From the NCBI GenBank assembly GCA_016802295.1, contig JAESIW010000200.1, forward strand, positions 3,312,012-3,376,011: a stretch of DNA of 64,000 nt, read 5' to 3'. A program made the translations under genes and the position numbers. How positions within the stretch are numbered: position 1 is the first letter of the stretch; each line of letters begins with the position of its first letter. Under the pieces are notes generated by a model. That model made no database searches. It had not been told where the DNA came from and saw only the letters and a program-made list of their open reading frames with translations. Origin of the DNA: Brachionus rotundiformis. Its lineage: Eukaryota; Rotifera; Eurotatoria; Ploima; Brachionidae. Below, piece after piece: positions 25,086 to 37,608 of this stretch.

Positions 25086-26312
25086 ATGGGCTTCTATGAA
25101 AAATTTATAAAAGAAGGAACCAAAGGTTATAGTTTAAAAGGAGGACCATTTGCGAAATGGCGATATCCGGCAAACAGAGTTATTTATAAAAAAAGATTGA
25201 TAGTTGGCCCTGAACCAGAAAGACCTAGGTCAATTTGGTCAAATTGGTATACTAGAAATCATTAATTCAAATTTTTTGAAGTTTCATTTTTAAAAGGAAT
25301 TATGATTCGGAAATATACGCTTTTACCAAACGTTTAAATGAGAATTTTAAAGAAGGACTTTTGCGTCAGGCTTTTATTGATCCGAGCTATTTTATTTCTG
25401 AGAAATCAAAATTAGAGGAAATTGATCTTGAGTTCGATATTTCTCAAAATAATGCAGTTTTGGCAAAAGAAGGAGAAATTATTTGTAAAAATTATATAAG
25501 AGCATTGCTCAATTTTTGGTATCCAAAATTTCCCACTCAAGGAGTAGAGTAAGAGCTAAAGTTTGACATTTTATACTTTGTTTAAACTTATTTAAAGAGC
25601 CATCGTTGAATATCTGACCAATTCTGAATCATTGGCATTTATTTCTAAAAATATCGGAATTTTAGATTTAGTTAAAACCCAAGTAAAAACATTTAAATAA
25701 TTAAATATATTTTTAAATTTATTGTAAGGAATTTCCAATTCTAAATGAAACTTTGAGGTCAACTTTATTTGCATTAATTGCCGCCTTAAGTCAATCAGAA
25801 GTAACCAAAGTTATTTTCATAAAATTTCTTTTAGTAAAAATTTTTTAGAGTCCAATTAGAGCTCATTTATTCATAAATGACTTTATAGTTACTCAATTAG
25901 TTGGACAAGATATTAATGAAATATGGAAAATAGAAAACCCAATGGGCTTATTGTGTGAAGAACTAAAAAAGAGTGAAAATAAAACTCTTCCAAAAGCGAG
26001 GTATTAAAGATATATGATAAAATTTTTTAAAAATTCATCATACCTTTTTGTTAATTAAGATTAATTTGGTCGACTGGAGCAAATTCACCAACTGCGGCCT
26101 TTATCGTAGGACTTTACTTGGATGAGGTTTTTTTTTCTAAAGGATCAGGAGAAACAGTTGAAATAGCCGAAGAAATGGCTGCTCGTGATGGACTACGAAG
26201 ACTTTATGGTACAGGAGAAGACAGTGCTCCAATACCTTATGGAGACAAAGCCAGAAAATTTTCTCAAATTATAAACTCCATATATGAAAAATTTAAAGAA
26301 TCCAATATTTAA
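25086..26312 (+). CDS. MRPL44: Mitochondrial large ribosomal subunit protein mL44
   Basis: This is a structural protein of the mitochondrial ribosome carrying an RNase III-like fold and a double-stranded RNA-binding domain. Six exons: 25086-25246, 25297-25548, 25598-25682, 25729-25800, 25849-26000 and 26060-26312 (about 324 aa). Diagnostic stretches include NYDSEIYAFTKRLNENF, the helical block LRSTLFALIAALSQS, NPMGLLCEELKK, and the C-terminal dsRBD with GSGETVEIAEEMAARDGLRRLYG, all in the order of human MRPL44. The N-terminus is shorter than in vertebrates and starts GFYEKFIKEG, so a few residues of the targeting sequence may be missing from this model. The gene follows the ICE1-like gene on the same strand by 171 bp. 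Confidence 0.93.
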
Positions 26313-29300
26313 GAATTTAATTCTATCAAAAATAAACTATGAAAATTTTGATGAATCATTTATTTTATAGTTTTTAAAAAAATTTATTTCCAGAAAAGGG
26401 AGTATCCCGAAGAACAAAATTTATTTAGTATTCAATCAAATTAGATGAAATTATTTTATTGTTTAGTGATCAAAAGATATTGAAATTTAAAGTTTATTGC
26501 TTTATTTATAAAAGTTTTTCGTATTATAAATTTGGCTTTGATCTACATGTTAATTTAAAAAACCAGTAATCAAAAATTATCTGTACGATCTTTGGTAAAT
26601 GCAAAGAAATATTGCGTTGAAGATTTAATAAAGCTGGATAAAAAAATATATTTAAAGAATTATATTTATAATATAAACACAAACATTTTTTATTCATTAT
26701 GCTATAAATAAGCACTCTTATAAAAATATAAAATTTCAATTTTTTAATAAATCTAGCAATTATATGTTCAAAATAATCTTATTTAATTAATCTATAATAA
26801 TAAGATTTGTGAAATAAGATTTTTTCGAACATATTTGGAAGTCAATATTAAGTTTCAAAATTCAATTATCTAGCCAAATTTTTTGATTTGATAGAAATAA
26901 ATTTCATAAAACAAAGTTTTTTATCAATTAATTTATTACCAATTATAAACCAATTATAAATTGGTTGATAAATAAACAAGGGCTTGTCCAAACTCAAGTT
27001 ATTTATTATCAATAGTAATTTCAATATTTTTTCTGATTTAGATAATTTGAAAAGTCTGATATAGAGAATGACTTGTTTTTATTAATCTTATTGAAATTTT
27101 GAAATTTTAAATATCAGCTTTGTAAAAAATTAAATTCGAAAGTAGAATTTTTTTGATGGCAAATATAGGTTCTATTCTAATTTAAATTTATTTACAAACA
27201 AGTCTGAAAATAGAAATCATATACAAAATAAATTTAAAATATTAGCATTATTTTAATTAAAAGAAAAAAAGATATGAATAATATCAAGTTTAATCTAATT
27301 CCCATTCATCAATCATTTAATACTACAAGTTTTTTTCAAATAATTTTCAATAAATTCACAGAGTTTTTCAATTATGATTTTTAGTATGTTCAAATTTTGT
27401 ATCGTGTTTTAAATATTATTCTAAATATTAATTTTTATTGAAAAAAAAGACCCTTTTCTTGATAAAATAGCTAATTATAAAGATCATAAAGATCATATAA
27501 TTATATATCTCTAGCTACAAGAGATTAAGAAAAATGTATTTTAAAAAATAAACTTAAAAATGAGAATTTAATTAAAGTACAAACTGAGTCTTTCAAAAAA
27601 ATCCTTTAATTGTCTGTAATTTTAAAATTTAAATTTATTTTTTAAAAAATGTATTATTTGTATTATCTGTATTATTTTTGCACAACAATAATTGCTCAAA
27701 TTAAGATTTTAATATTATGAACTTTTAACAATCTAAAATTTCAAGCAATTTTACTTTTATTAAATCATTAATCCTAATCAAAAATGATATTAAATGTTTT
27801 TGGATAGTAGGTGTTAACTTAAATGTTTCTTCAAATATCACTAAATAAATAATTCATTAATTTTTTTTCAATAAACTATTTAATATTTAAAAAATCCAAT
27901 AACTACCACATAAAAAATTTAAATTTTCCGCATTCCCATGTAATTTAATATTAACGTTCAATTTATTTTTCTGATGGCTTCGGTTTGCTAGAATAAACAA
28001 TTTTTAGATAAATATTGATTTTTTACCCAAATAAAGCTTATTAGTATTTTGCATCTATGGTTCATAAGCGAACTATTATTTTAATAATTACTCTAATTGA
28101 TTTCAGCAATTCCTTAGAACAAATGTAGCCTTATTTTCAACACAAAATTTCATAAACCGTGAATTTCAAAATTTTCATTATTCCAGCTACTTACATGTCT
28201 TTTATTTGTCAAATTTTGATCGCTTGTTAAATTTACAAAAATCATTAGAGTAAAATTCCCAGTCGAATTTTTCAAGCTATTGATTTTTATAAATTTATTA
28301 ATTTTATTCTTATATGAATTTAATATGATATAAAATAAATATTAAATGATTAACCATTAGACCTATTTAAATTTATTTCATTTTAAAATTTTTTGTAAAA
28401 TCTAAGCTTGGTAATATGAGGACAGATTCGGTGACGCATGCATTAAATAATATTTAATTCTGATATATCTAGCAAATTTATGAGCTAGAAATTTTTAATT
28501 AAAGCAGGTTTTTAAATTTTTTTAAAATATCCGGAAAATTAAAATTAAATAGCTAAGTGTGTTTTAATTAATTCATAAATAAAATGAGGAAATTGGCTTG
28601 TATTATTTAGCCAAATTTTACAAATTGTTAATTATTTTGAAATTTTAAGGCTTATAAATAAAATATGGAGGCAAATTGGTCCATATGAAAAAATATTCAA
28701 ATTTTTTTTTAATTTAAATTGGATTATATTTCCATGTCCAAGCTATTTAATAAATTATTTGGCTGAAATTTTGTAGAAAATCAATATTTAAATAAATTTT
28801 TGTGTTAAAAATAATTTTTGATCAAGTTATTTGATTGATTAAACACAACCCAAGTTGTTTTAAAATTTTTACACTTTATTTCATCGGCTTTGAGGATAAG
28901 CATGATTTTATAAATTGTATCGTGCTAAAATTAATTAAAATTTGTCACTTTTTTTAACAATAATAAATATTTAATTTTTCAAATTATGTTCCGTTTTAAT
29001 TTCACTTCTATTTACCGAATTTAAATTGAATTTCACTCAGTCAATAGGAAAATAAACGACAGAAAAGTATCAATGCAAAATTTCGAAATTTTGTTTTATT
29101 TTTCATCTCATTTAATAGTCAATTTTATAGCCACTTTAGAAATTTAGATTTCAAAATTTTCAATTATTTTTATTTTTGTTTTAATAGCTTAGTTAATGTT
29201 CAATTTAGAATAAAACCATTAAAATTGGTCAATTATTGGCACTCTTTAAAAAAATGGATTACATAATATAGGAAATGAAAATCATATCTTTTTAAAATGC

Positions 29301-32176
29301 TGAATATTCTATTTCAATAAATTATAATATATATTCAACTGAATTATTAAATAATTTTCTTAATGTTTAATAAATATCCAATTTCTTTATTTTCAATTGG
29401 AATCTATTTGAGTGCGTTCTCGGTTTTCCCACAGTGCTTAGTTTGCATAAATGATCAAGATTTAGCAAGATGAGATGATTTATTGCCGCAGTTGCAAGTG
29501 CTCTTAAATAAGTATTCTCTCCTAACATGCAATATATCAAGAAACTTTTTTATCAATTTATTATTTTTATCATAAAATAAAGCATTTCACAACTGCGAAT
29601 CCATTCATGGCTATGTTTATGGCAATAGAGAAGAAAATATTTTATTAGAGCTGAAATCAAGATAAGATATATTGATAACTCACAAGGAGAAGCTTTTATT
29701 AATAAAATAAATCAACAAGAGCTCTAAGATGATTAATTTGTTTCATATTAGAAAGAAGAGATGGTCAGATTCGTTTCCGTCCTCATAGAGCCTGTGCACT
29801 TTAATGCAAATGGGCTTCTGTTTTTGCTCTATTTAAATCTAGATAAGCCAAGTTCATGATTGTCTTGAATTATTAATCATGCAAATTTGGTCAAGTTATT
29901 AATTCAGTCCGAATCTCTGATGTATTGTAAATTGGAATCTTGTATCAAAAAATTGATGACTTAGTTCAAATAATCTTATTGATTTTCTCTAGCATCAGTA
30001 AATACGGACATAAATTATGATTTGAAACAGATTTATGAAAAATAACAAAACAAAGAATAAGGAATATATTTTTATTTAGTAAAAAGAGAGCTTGTTATAA
30101 TCAGATCTTAAAATCTTATCTGGCAAATAAATGAGTTTCAAATTAGCATAAGAAAGAATATTCTCGGTATAATCTATTAAATTTGCTTTGGTAAATTCTG
30201 GTGCCTTGCGAACCAATTAAGATTGAAAAATTTTATTAATTCTATTTCTTGGTCTCACATGGATAGAATAAAATTTATTTATTTTATTTTTTAATTTGTT
30301 GATTATCTCGACAATTTAAGCTAATGTAAATTAATTAATATTCTAGCTTGATTAACTGAAGAGAATTAGTACTGTGTATTTTTTTTACGTCAGAAAAAAG
30401 CTTACAGCTCGGTTAAATAAGCTAAAATTTAGATTAATATAAAGCTTTATTTTTTGTTTAAATTAGCTTTTCATTAGATCATTAATATAATTAAAAATGT
30501 CAAAATTATAAAAATAAAAGGGAATAAAAATGAAGGAAGTTTTTAAGTTGTTTTAAATTCAGGTTATCAAGATTGAAAAATCGATTTATAATTTATTTAA
30601 AATTTTTCTAAATTACAGATCAAAAATATCTAAAATCTAATATCATAATTATATACCGTTTTAATTTTGATATGTAAAAAATCAAAATATTATTTCACAA
30701 GCTTTTATAAGCTCTAATATTAGGCTATTTTAGCTCAGCGACATATTTTTGATAAGCTGTTAAATTTCATCTTTTTCATAGCTTGAGACATATTTAAAAA
30801 TTTTGTTAAGTTTTAATTAAAAAATTTAATTTTCCTAAAACAAATTCCTAGATCTAATCTAGATATTTAAATAATAGAGCACATCACGAGTTGATAAATT
30901 TGCTATAAATTAATAGTAAATTTATTTTATATAGAAAAAAAAACAAAACTTGTGTCAGAGGCAGCAAGATTAAGTTTTTAAGCTATAAATTATTAGGATT
31001 TAAAAAGGCAGTGTTTTTTTTTTAATTTAGAATTTAGTTCTAAGCTGCTTGGAAATATTTAAATTTTCTTTCTTTAAGTAAATATCAACATTTATTGATT
31101 TTAAGGATTTTTTATTTTTAAATTAAATTCTAGACTAATAATTGTCGAACTGAGTTTAAGGATTCAATGATTTCGGAAAACTTAAGTCTATTTTTAGAAA
31201 TAAATCAAGATTGACTTTTTAAAATCACATAACATCTAATTACAATTAAACAAATTCAATTTCAAATATTGTCTACTAGTTAAATTTGACTATTTTAAGT
31301 TATCAATTAAAATTTTAATTTTTAGTATTTTTAACAAGCAAATTTAATTCAAAAATATAATTTGTCTTATTTTAAATTTTTTTTTTAATTTCTATTTGCT
31401 TATTGACGTGTATTAAAATATATTTCTAATTTGTAAGATGAGACTAAATGTTCATGAAAGAGAGAGAGGAAGATTAAAATAAATTTATTCCTATTAATGG
31501 ATACCTATGCTTTTACGCGACTGCGGTCAATTTTCAAAGGTTTTTTAAAATTAATTAGTAGACTAGAAAATCAATTTTTATTTTATTGATTGCCAAATGG
31601 CAAAAGGAAATGATAAGTTCTGTTAGAAAGCAATTATGATAAATTATTCGATGCCAGGCGGAGAGTGCGGGTTTAAAATGGAGATTTCTGAAATGAGTTA
31701 TAATTTATTCGGTTCTAATATTATTGGTTTTGTTTAAAAAATAGATAATGAAATATCTAGTTAATAATTCCTCTTGCACTAGGATCATGTATGCTTTACC
31801 TACAAGAAAAAATGTTAATTTCATTGATTTAAAGCGTGTTCTCTTCTCCTATTTCGTTCATAATACAGCCTCAAAAATCGATAATTCCAGTTGCACCAAC
31901 TGATTGGAACTAAAACCAAGCAGTAAATTATTATCATAATACAATTTTGCAATTATAATAATAAAACTAATAATAATGATTGCAATTTCCTTTTTCTACA
32001 ACCCATCCAAACAACAACTAGAAAAAATTTTCTTACATTTTTTTTTTATTATATATTTTTTATTTAAATAAACAAAATTTTCACTTGGTGTTTATTTTTT
32101 GCTTAGATATTTGGTCTTGTTCTACAATTGGACTGAATAGAGCGTCTCTTGAATCGAATGTGCATTTGAGCATAAA
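26313..32176. other. Intergenic AT-rich desert upstream of G-alpha-o (about 5.9 kb)
   Basis: I found no coding exon or RNA gene. The last 700 bases (about 31480-32176) are less AT-rich in patches, including short GC-containing runs near 31520 and 31660, and probably carry the promoter and untranslated leader of the G-alpha-o gene. Untranslated exons cannot be recognised from sequence alone. Confidence 0.5.
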
Positions 32177-33401
32177 ATGGGCTGTACAAGTAGCATGAAC
32201 ACAGATGAGCGCGAAGCTCAGGAAAGAAGCAAAGCATTGGACAAGCAGTTGAAAGAGGATGCAGAGCGCGCCGCCAAAGATGTCAAACTACTGCTGCTAG
32301 GAGCCGGTGAGTCCGGCAAATCGACCATACTCAAACAAATGAAGATCATCCACATGGACGGCTATTCCAAGGAGGACTTCGAGCAGTACCGCGAAGTGGT
32401 CTACTCGAACACCATTCAGTCTTTGGCGACCATAATTCGCGCCATGGAAACATTGAACGTGTCGTTCGGCGAGTCGCTAAGAGAGCGTGACGCCGGTATG
32501 GTCTTGGACAAAATAAGTCGCATGGCTGATACCGAACCTTTCGAGCCTGAGCTCTTGGAGGCCATGAAGCGCCTCTGGAACGACTCGGGCGTTCAAAATT
32601 GTTTCAACAGGTAAGCAATAGAAAAATTTATACTCAAAATTATTAATTAAAAAAATAAAAACAAAATGGATAAAATTTTTATTTTTAAAAAAATTTTCTC
32701 TCAAAGGTCTAACGAATACCAATTGAACGATTCGGCTAAATACTTTTTGGATAAATTAGATGAAATTGGTCAGGCTAGCTATTTGCCAAGCACTCAAGAT
32801 ATTCTCCGAACTAGAGTCAAAACAACCGGTATTGTCGAAATAAACTTTTCGTTCAAGGATCTCAATTTTAGAGTTTTTGACGTTGGTGGCCAACGTTCCG
32901 AGCGTAAGAAGTGGATCCACTGCTTCGAAGATGTGACTGCGATCATATTTATTGTTGCCTTAAGTGAATACGATCAAGTAATCATAGCCAAATAAAGAAG
33001 ATTTAGCAGGCTAATTTTTTTCTTATCTAACCTAGGTGCTAGTCGAAGACGAGACCACAAATCGTATGCACGAAAGCTTGAGGCTATTTGACTCGATATG
33101 TAACAACAAGTGGTTCGTGAACACATCGATTATTTTGTTTTTGAACAAGAAGGACTTGTTCGAGGAGAAGATAGCGCGCTCTAGCTTGAGAAAATGCTTT
33201 CCAGAGTATCAAGGAAAGGACGACTACACCGAGGCGTCCGAATACATCCAGGCTCAGTTTGTGGCACAGAACAAAAGTGAACAAAAAGAGATATATTGTC
33301 ACTTAACATGTGCAACAGACACTCAAAACGTTCAATTTGTGTTCGATGCCGTCACCGATGTGATCATAACTAATAACCTGAGGGCTAGCGGTCTCTACTA
33401 G
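32177..33401 (+). CDS. GNAO1-like: Heterotrimeric G protein alpha subunit, Go class
   Basis: This is a membrane-attached GTPase that relays signals from GPCRs. Three exons: 32177-32610, 32707-32977 and 33036-33401, 356 aa, close to the usual 354. The N-terminus MGCTSS carries Gly2/Cys3 for myristoylation and palmitoylation. The P-loop is GAGESGKST, switch I RTRVKTTGIVE, switch II DVGGQRSERKKW, the guanine-binding motif NKKD and the late motif TCATDT. The RSNEYQLNDSAKYFLD and SNEYQ…LPSTQDILR blocks place it with Go/Gi. The extreme C-terminus reads NNLRASGLY rather than the usual NNLRGCGLY, so the Cys four residues from the end is Ser. GC content is higher than in neighbouring genes, as expected for a conserved, highly expressed gene. 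Confidence 0.97.
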
Positions 33402-34604
33402 ACAAAACATCAATCAAAACTTAATCACTTTATTTTATATATAATTTAAATTAAATGACTTTTTTTTTCTTAATTTTTTCTCACAGCCATTTTTAAAATG
33501 CAATTAATCATACAATTTAGGCAAGATTTGGTCTATAGAAGGCAGTGAGAGAGATAGAGAGAGAATGTGTGTTTGAGTGTGCGTGCGCGTGCGCGTGTGT
33601 GTGTGTGTGTGAAATGCATACATTGAATGTATGACCAAATTATTCGTCTCTTTCCAATAGCCAATTTTACATCTTTCACCATCATTACACAGTGCTGTTT
33701 TTATTCTAAAAGCTATTTTATCAATTTTGTCGTGTTTCAATAATTTAGCAACCTTAATTAGTGGTAAAGTAGACTAAGGGCGCTTTAAATGTATCTTTTT
33801 TCAATGTTTATCTTCAACTAAATGTATTTAATGGCGGACAAAACAGTCGACACATGTTCTTGTCTGCATCTATTGACCTATCTGAGTATTGACTAGTCAT
33901 TTTTGCCCTCTAGAGAGTTTCGAAGATAAGAAAACACGTCATTTACAAGACTTGTATCATTTTGTTTTGTTTTTATCTCTTATCAGTCTAGCGGAACAAA
34001 ACAAGCTTTATTAATATCGATAAGAAAGAAAGTATTTTATCAATTTTAATTTCATACTTTGATTTAAAGATTTTATTATTATTATTATTATTTTTTTTAC
34101 AATTACTATGGATTAATTTTATCTCATTTTTTGTGGCTTTTTTTGTCTATTTTTAAAAATAACATTAACAATTGAAAATTTAACAAAAAAATTTAAAAAC
34201 TAAACAATTTTTTTATTTCAATAAAATTTTTTACGACAATGCTTTTTTTATTTATTTATTCATTTTTAATTTTAAAAAATACCGCATTTCCTCAAATTAT
34301 TTATTCGAATTATTTATTTTAAAAAAATGGGCCAAATACGATAAGATTTTTACTTTAAAATACCACATTTCATCAGATAGCTCGGTCATCAAAGTATTTC
34401 TTCTTTTGGAAAATTTTTCATTTTAAAAAAGTGACCCAAGAAAAAAAATTTTCATTCATGTCTGATGTAAAGGATCTAATTTTATTGTCTCTTATAGAAG
34501 AGAAAAAAAGTGAAATTTTCCTTTTATGAGAGTCACTTTTTTTGAAAGAAAAATTTTTTTTATTAAATATTTTGAATTAAGAAACATGAAAAAATTGTTG
34601 CCAT
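33402..34604. other. 3' flank of G-alpha-o with microsatellites
   Basis: No gene was found. The stretch holds a GA/GT/GC microsatellite (33545-33612), an ATT repeat near 34073-34095 and low-complexity A/T tracts. Part of 33402-33960 is plausibly 3' untranslated sequence of the G-alpha-o gene. Confidence 0.55.
33545..33612. repeat. Compound (GA)n-(GT)n-(GC)n microsatellite
   Basis: A purine GA run passes into alternating GTGTGCGTGCGCGTGCGCGTG and then a pure GT run. Alternating purine-pyrimidine DNA with GC steps is the classic sequence able to adopt left-handed Z-DNA. It lies about 150 bp after the G-alpha-o stop codon and is striking in a genome otherwise made of A/T tracts. Confidence 0.9.
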
Positions 34605-34967
34605 TCAAAAAGTATCTTTTAGACAAAAATTTGAATAGTTTATCTCTGCCACATGCACATACGATGCATGTGACTGCCAGTGCCCTACTCTTTTTTCATC
34701 AGGGCTTGGGACCGGCAGAGTTCCAAATATAATATCAGTAGGTAGTATAGGATCCCTTCCATAAAGTAAGAAGAATGGAGTCTCCTGCATGGTATCGTGT
34801 ATGGTGACTCTATAGGCCATTAAACAGTCGTCTAGGAGTGTATCCCAACCGTTTTGATTTCTATTATTTCTATTTATCTTTGTTGCTAAAGCATTAGTTA
34901 AAAATCTATTAAACCTTTCTATTTTTTCCATTTGTTTGCGGATGTTTTGCACTGGCTTGTATTCGTG
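34605..34967 (-). mobile_element. Remnant of a Ty3/gypsy-type retrotransposon (integrase C-terminal part)
   Basis: The minus-strand reading contains the motifs IERFNRFL, WDTLLDDCLMAYR and ETPFFLLYGRDPILPTD. These are typical of the integrase core end and the following domain of Ty3/gypsy (metavirid) pol polyproteins. Only about 100 residues remain. The recognisable homology ends near FGTLPVPSPDEK and the reading then degenerates. A stop (TAA) precedes the block at 34970-34968. No LTR, reverse transcriptase or protease was seen nearby, so this is a dead fragment. Confidence 0.85.
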
Positions 34968-35604
34968 TTATATATATAACTTTTTGAAAAGATTTGACGT
35001 GAATTGTGAACTGATAACCTTTCTGTATTTTAAAAAAATGTTGAAATTTCGTATCTAAATTATATAATTTTTTATAAAAAATTTAAAGCCATAAATTCAT
35101 AATTTTGATAATCTAGGGTTTACGGGTTGTTGAATAAGAATAAGAATAAAATGTAGATTTTAGATAAAATTTCATGTTAACAAGATCCAGCTACAATGAT
35201 AAAGTAAGTATTATATATTAAAGCTCCTAATCAATTTAAGATGGAAAAAATTGGTAAAAACTTTAAAAAATTTGGTGAATGAAGAAGCGATGCGAGTTAA
35301 TTTATTCAAGTGTATGAAATAATTGATTATCTAAAATAAAATACTTCTAAGTTTGATTTTAGTTTAAGAGTAAGGTTGTTAAAGCTAAAATCATAAGATA
35401 ATTATCTTTCATGTTTAAAAAGTAATTAAAGCTAATAATTTAGGTAAAAAAACAAAATAAATTAAATAACGCATGAAATCTTAAACCATTTCAAGGCAAA
35501 AATTTTATTAATATTAATTTAAGGTAAAATAAAATATAAAAATTTTTTTAAATACGATTTTATTTGAAATTATGTAAACAAAAACTTATATTAAACTAAA
35601 TAAC
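34968..35604. other. Intergenic, no gene seen
   Basis: AT-rich sequence between the retroelement fragment and the 3' end of the ES1-like gene, with no ORF or structure of note. Confidence 0.5.
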
Positions 35605-36525
35605 TCAAATTAAGCGCAAAATATTTGATATTAAACTTCCAATTCCATCAAATACTTCAGCAGGTGTAGCTGTATGCTTCATAAAGGCCGGCGTTGAAAC
35701 AACCTTGAATTTGGTATCAACATGAACTTCATGTATATCCTTTTCAACGGTCTTTGCACCCATTAAAGACACATTATCTATTGCTTCAGCGTATGGCCAA
35801 TCTTTTAAATCTTTTTTACCTTCAGTTATTTCAACGCCAGGAACTAGTCTAGCTGCAAGAACTGGAGAAATACAAATAAATCTAAAATAAAATTTAAGAT
35901 AATTTCTTTTTATAAATACTTTAAATTTCTATTAATACCCAATCGGTTTATTGGCAACTATAAATTCATCAATTACTCTCTCAATTTCTTTATTTACTGT
36001 CATATTAGCTCCCTGTGTGGCATAATCGGACAAATTTTTTGCTGCTCCAAATCCACCCGGAAAAACGAGCGCATGGAAATTCGAAGCCCTAAGCTCTTCT
36101 AATGATTTAATATTGCCTCTAGCTATTCGAGCCGATTCTTCGAGAACATTTCTTTTTAAATTAAATAAATAAATTTTTTTAAAATATTTTTCAAAAATCT
36201 ATTTTACCTAGTTTCAGTAGCAACTTGTCCAGTCAAATGGTTAATAACATGAAATTGTTCAATATTTGGAGCAAAAATAGAACAATTTGCATTATTTTTA
36301 CTCAAATGGATAATGGCTGATGTGGCTTCCAAAACTTCACTCCCGTCGTAAATTCCACATCCACTTAAAACCTAATTACACTTAAATTTCTTAAAAAATT
36401 AATTAAAAATTTTAATTTACAATGGCAACGTTTTTGTTATTATTTAAACTCTGGCTCGTTGATATGGAACGAACAGAAAATGATAAAGCAGATTTACTTA
36501 ATCTTAAAACTTTGAGGCTTTGCAT
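35605..36525 (-). CDS. GATD3-like: ES1/GATD3-like mitochondrial protein of the DJ-1/PfpI superfamily
   Basis: Four exons (36525-36421, 36371-36208, 36151-35939 and 35881-35605) give 252 aa. The start MQSLKVLRLSKSALSFSVRS is Arg/Ser/Leu-rich with no acids, a good mitochondrial presequence. The body matches ES1: SGCGIYDGSEVLEATSAI, then ESARIARGNI, FPGGFGAAKNLSDYA, and the nucleophile-elbow region CISPVLAARL. The C-terminus reads WPYAEAIDN…STPAFM, in the family order. The biochemical activity of ES1/GATD3 is not firmly established; related bacterial proteins (ElbB type) belong to the class I glutamine amidotransferase-like fold. The usual CC at the elbow is IC here, keeping one Cys. Confidence 0.9.
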
Positions 36526-37608
36526 TATAATATCATAACATAAGTGCGCGTTTGCATATTTAAGTTTTATAAATAGATTTTTCTGGTAAAAATAATAGCA
36601 AATTTAAGGTTTTATTTTAAAAAAACTTTCAAATTATTAAATTTTTTTACTATTTTTAATTTTAAATTCTCTATACAGTATTTCATTGATTATTTTACAT
36701 TGATACATTTTTAGTTTCTGCCATTTAACAATATTTCAATCTTTCTTATTAAATAATTAAGATTAAATTTTATTCTTTAAAAATATATTGTTTTTAAAAA
36801 TTTTAGGAATCATACTATTTAAAATAGCGATCTAAAGTGTTAAAAAGTAATTATCAATTTGCTTCAATCCTGACATTTAAAAGTCCAATTGAATTTTTTT
36901 TTCAATAAAACAAATTTCAAATTTTGATTACATTTTCTTGATTTGAATTTAGATTTTTTTGGATAAAAAGTTATCTTTACAAATCATCAATATTATTTAA
37001 TAACTCTACTTTATCTTTTTACAAGATTTAAAAAATATTATTCAAAATTTTAAAAAGACAAATCTCTAATTTTATTAATTAAGCACACTTGGTAAAATCT
37101 AGTGAAATTAATCTTTATTCATTAAAAAATAAATGAATGGATTTGAAAAAATAAATTGATTAGCATCATGATTCTTAAACGCCAGAAGATCAAAGGGGCT
37201 TTTGACTTGTCGTTTTAAATTAATTAGAAATTGATAAAATTTTTCAAAAGCTACTTTTAAAGATTTTTATCTAATTTGTAAAATTGTTGATTCTTTAAGA
37301 TAATACAAAAGTTTGAAATTTTTTAAAACGAAGTACAACAATCTTCCTGGGTCTTATAATGTTTATATATATATTAAATAAATAAATTAAAAATTATTCA
37401 ATTTTTTATTATAAAAAAATATAATATTTGGCATTGATTTCAAAAAAACTATTGAGATTGTTTAGCCCTTATTTATTACAATCAATTTTCAATTTCTATA
37501 AATGATAAATTTAGACAAAAAAAAACTTGATTTAGCAACTTTAAATTACATCAAAACAAAATAAAAAAATAAATCTTTTATGGCCATAAATCACGGTCAT
37601 TTTTGTAA
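36526..37608. other. Intergenic, no gene seen
   Basis: AT-rich. The first part is probably the promoter of the ES1-like gene (transcribed leftward). No coding exon was found until the small candidate gene at 37609. Confidence 0.5.

Noticed and set aside
32177..33401. Gi rather than Go identity for the G alpha gene
   Set aside because: The SNEYQLNDSAKYFLD, LPSTQDILRTRV and IYCHLTCATDTQN blocks together fit Go better than Gi, though the altered C-terminus removes one diagnostic.
33504..33740. Minus-strand ORF with alternating His-Thr and Leu-Ser
   Set aside because: It is a translation of the GT/GA microsatellite, with no splice context or homology.
34526..34732. Plus-strand ORF at the integrase remnant
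   Set aside because: It is antisense to the retrotransposon integrase fragment and has no features of its own.
34605..34967. A domesticated integrase gene
   Set aside because: Only about 100 residues remain, with an upstream stop, a degenerate end and no splice sites that would supply the catalytic core.
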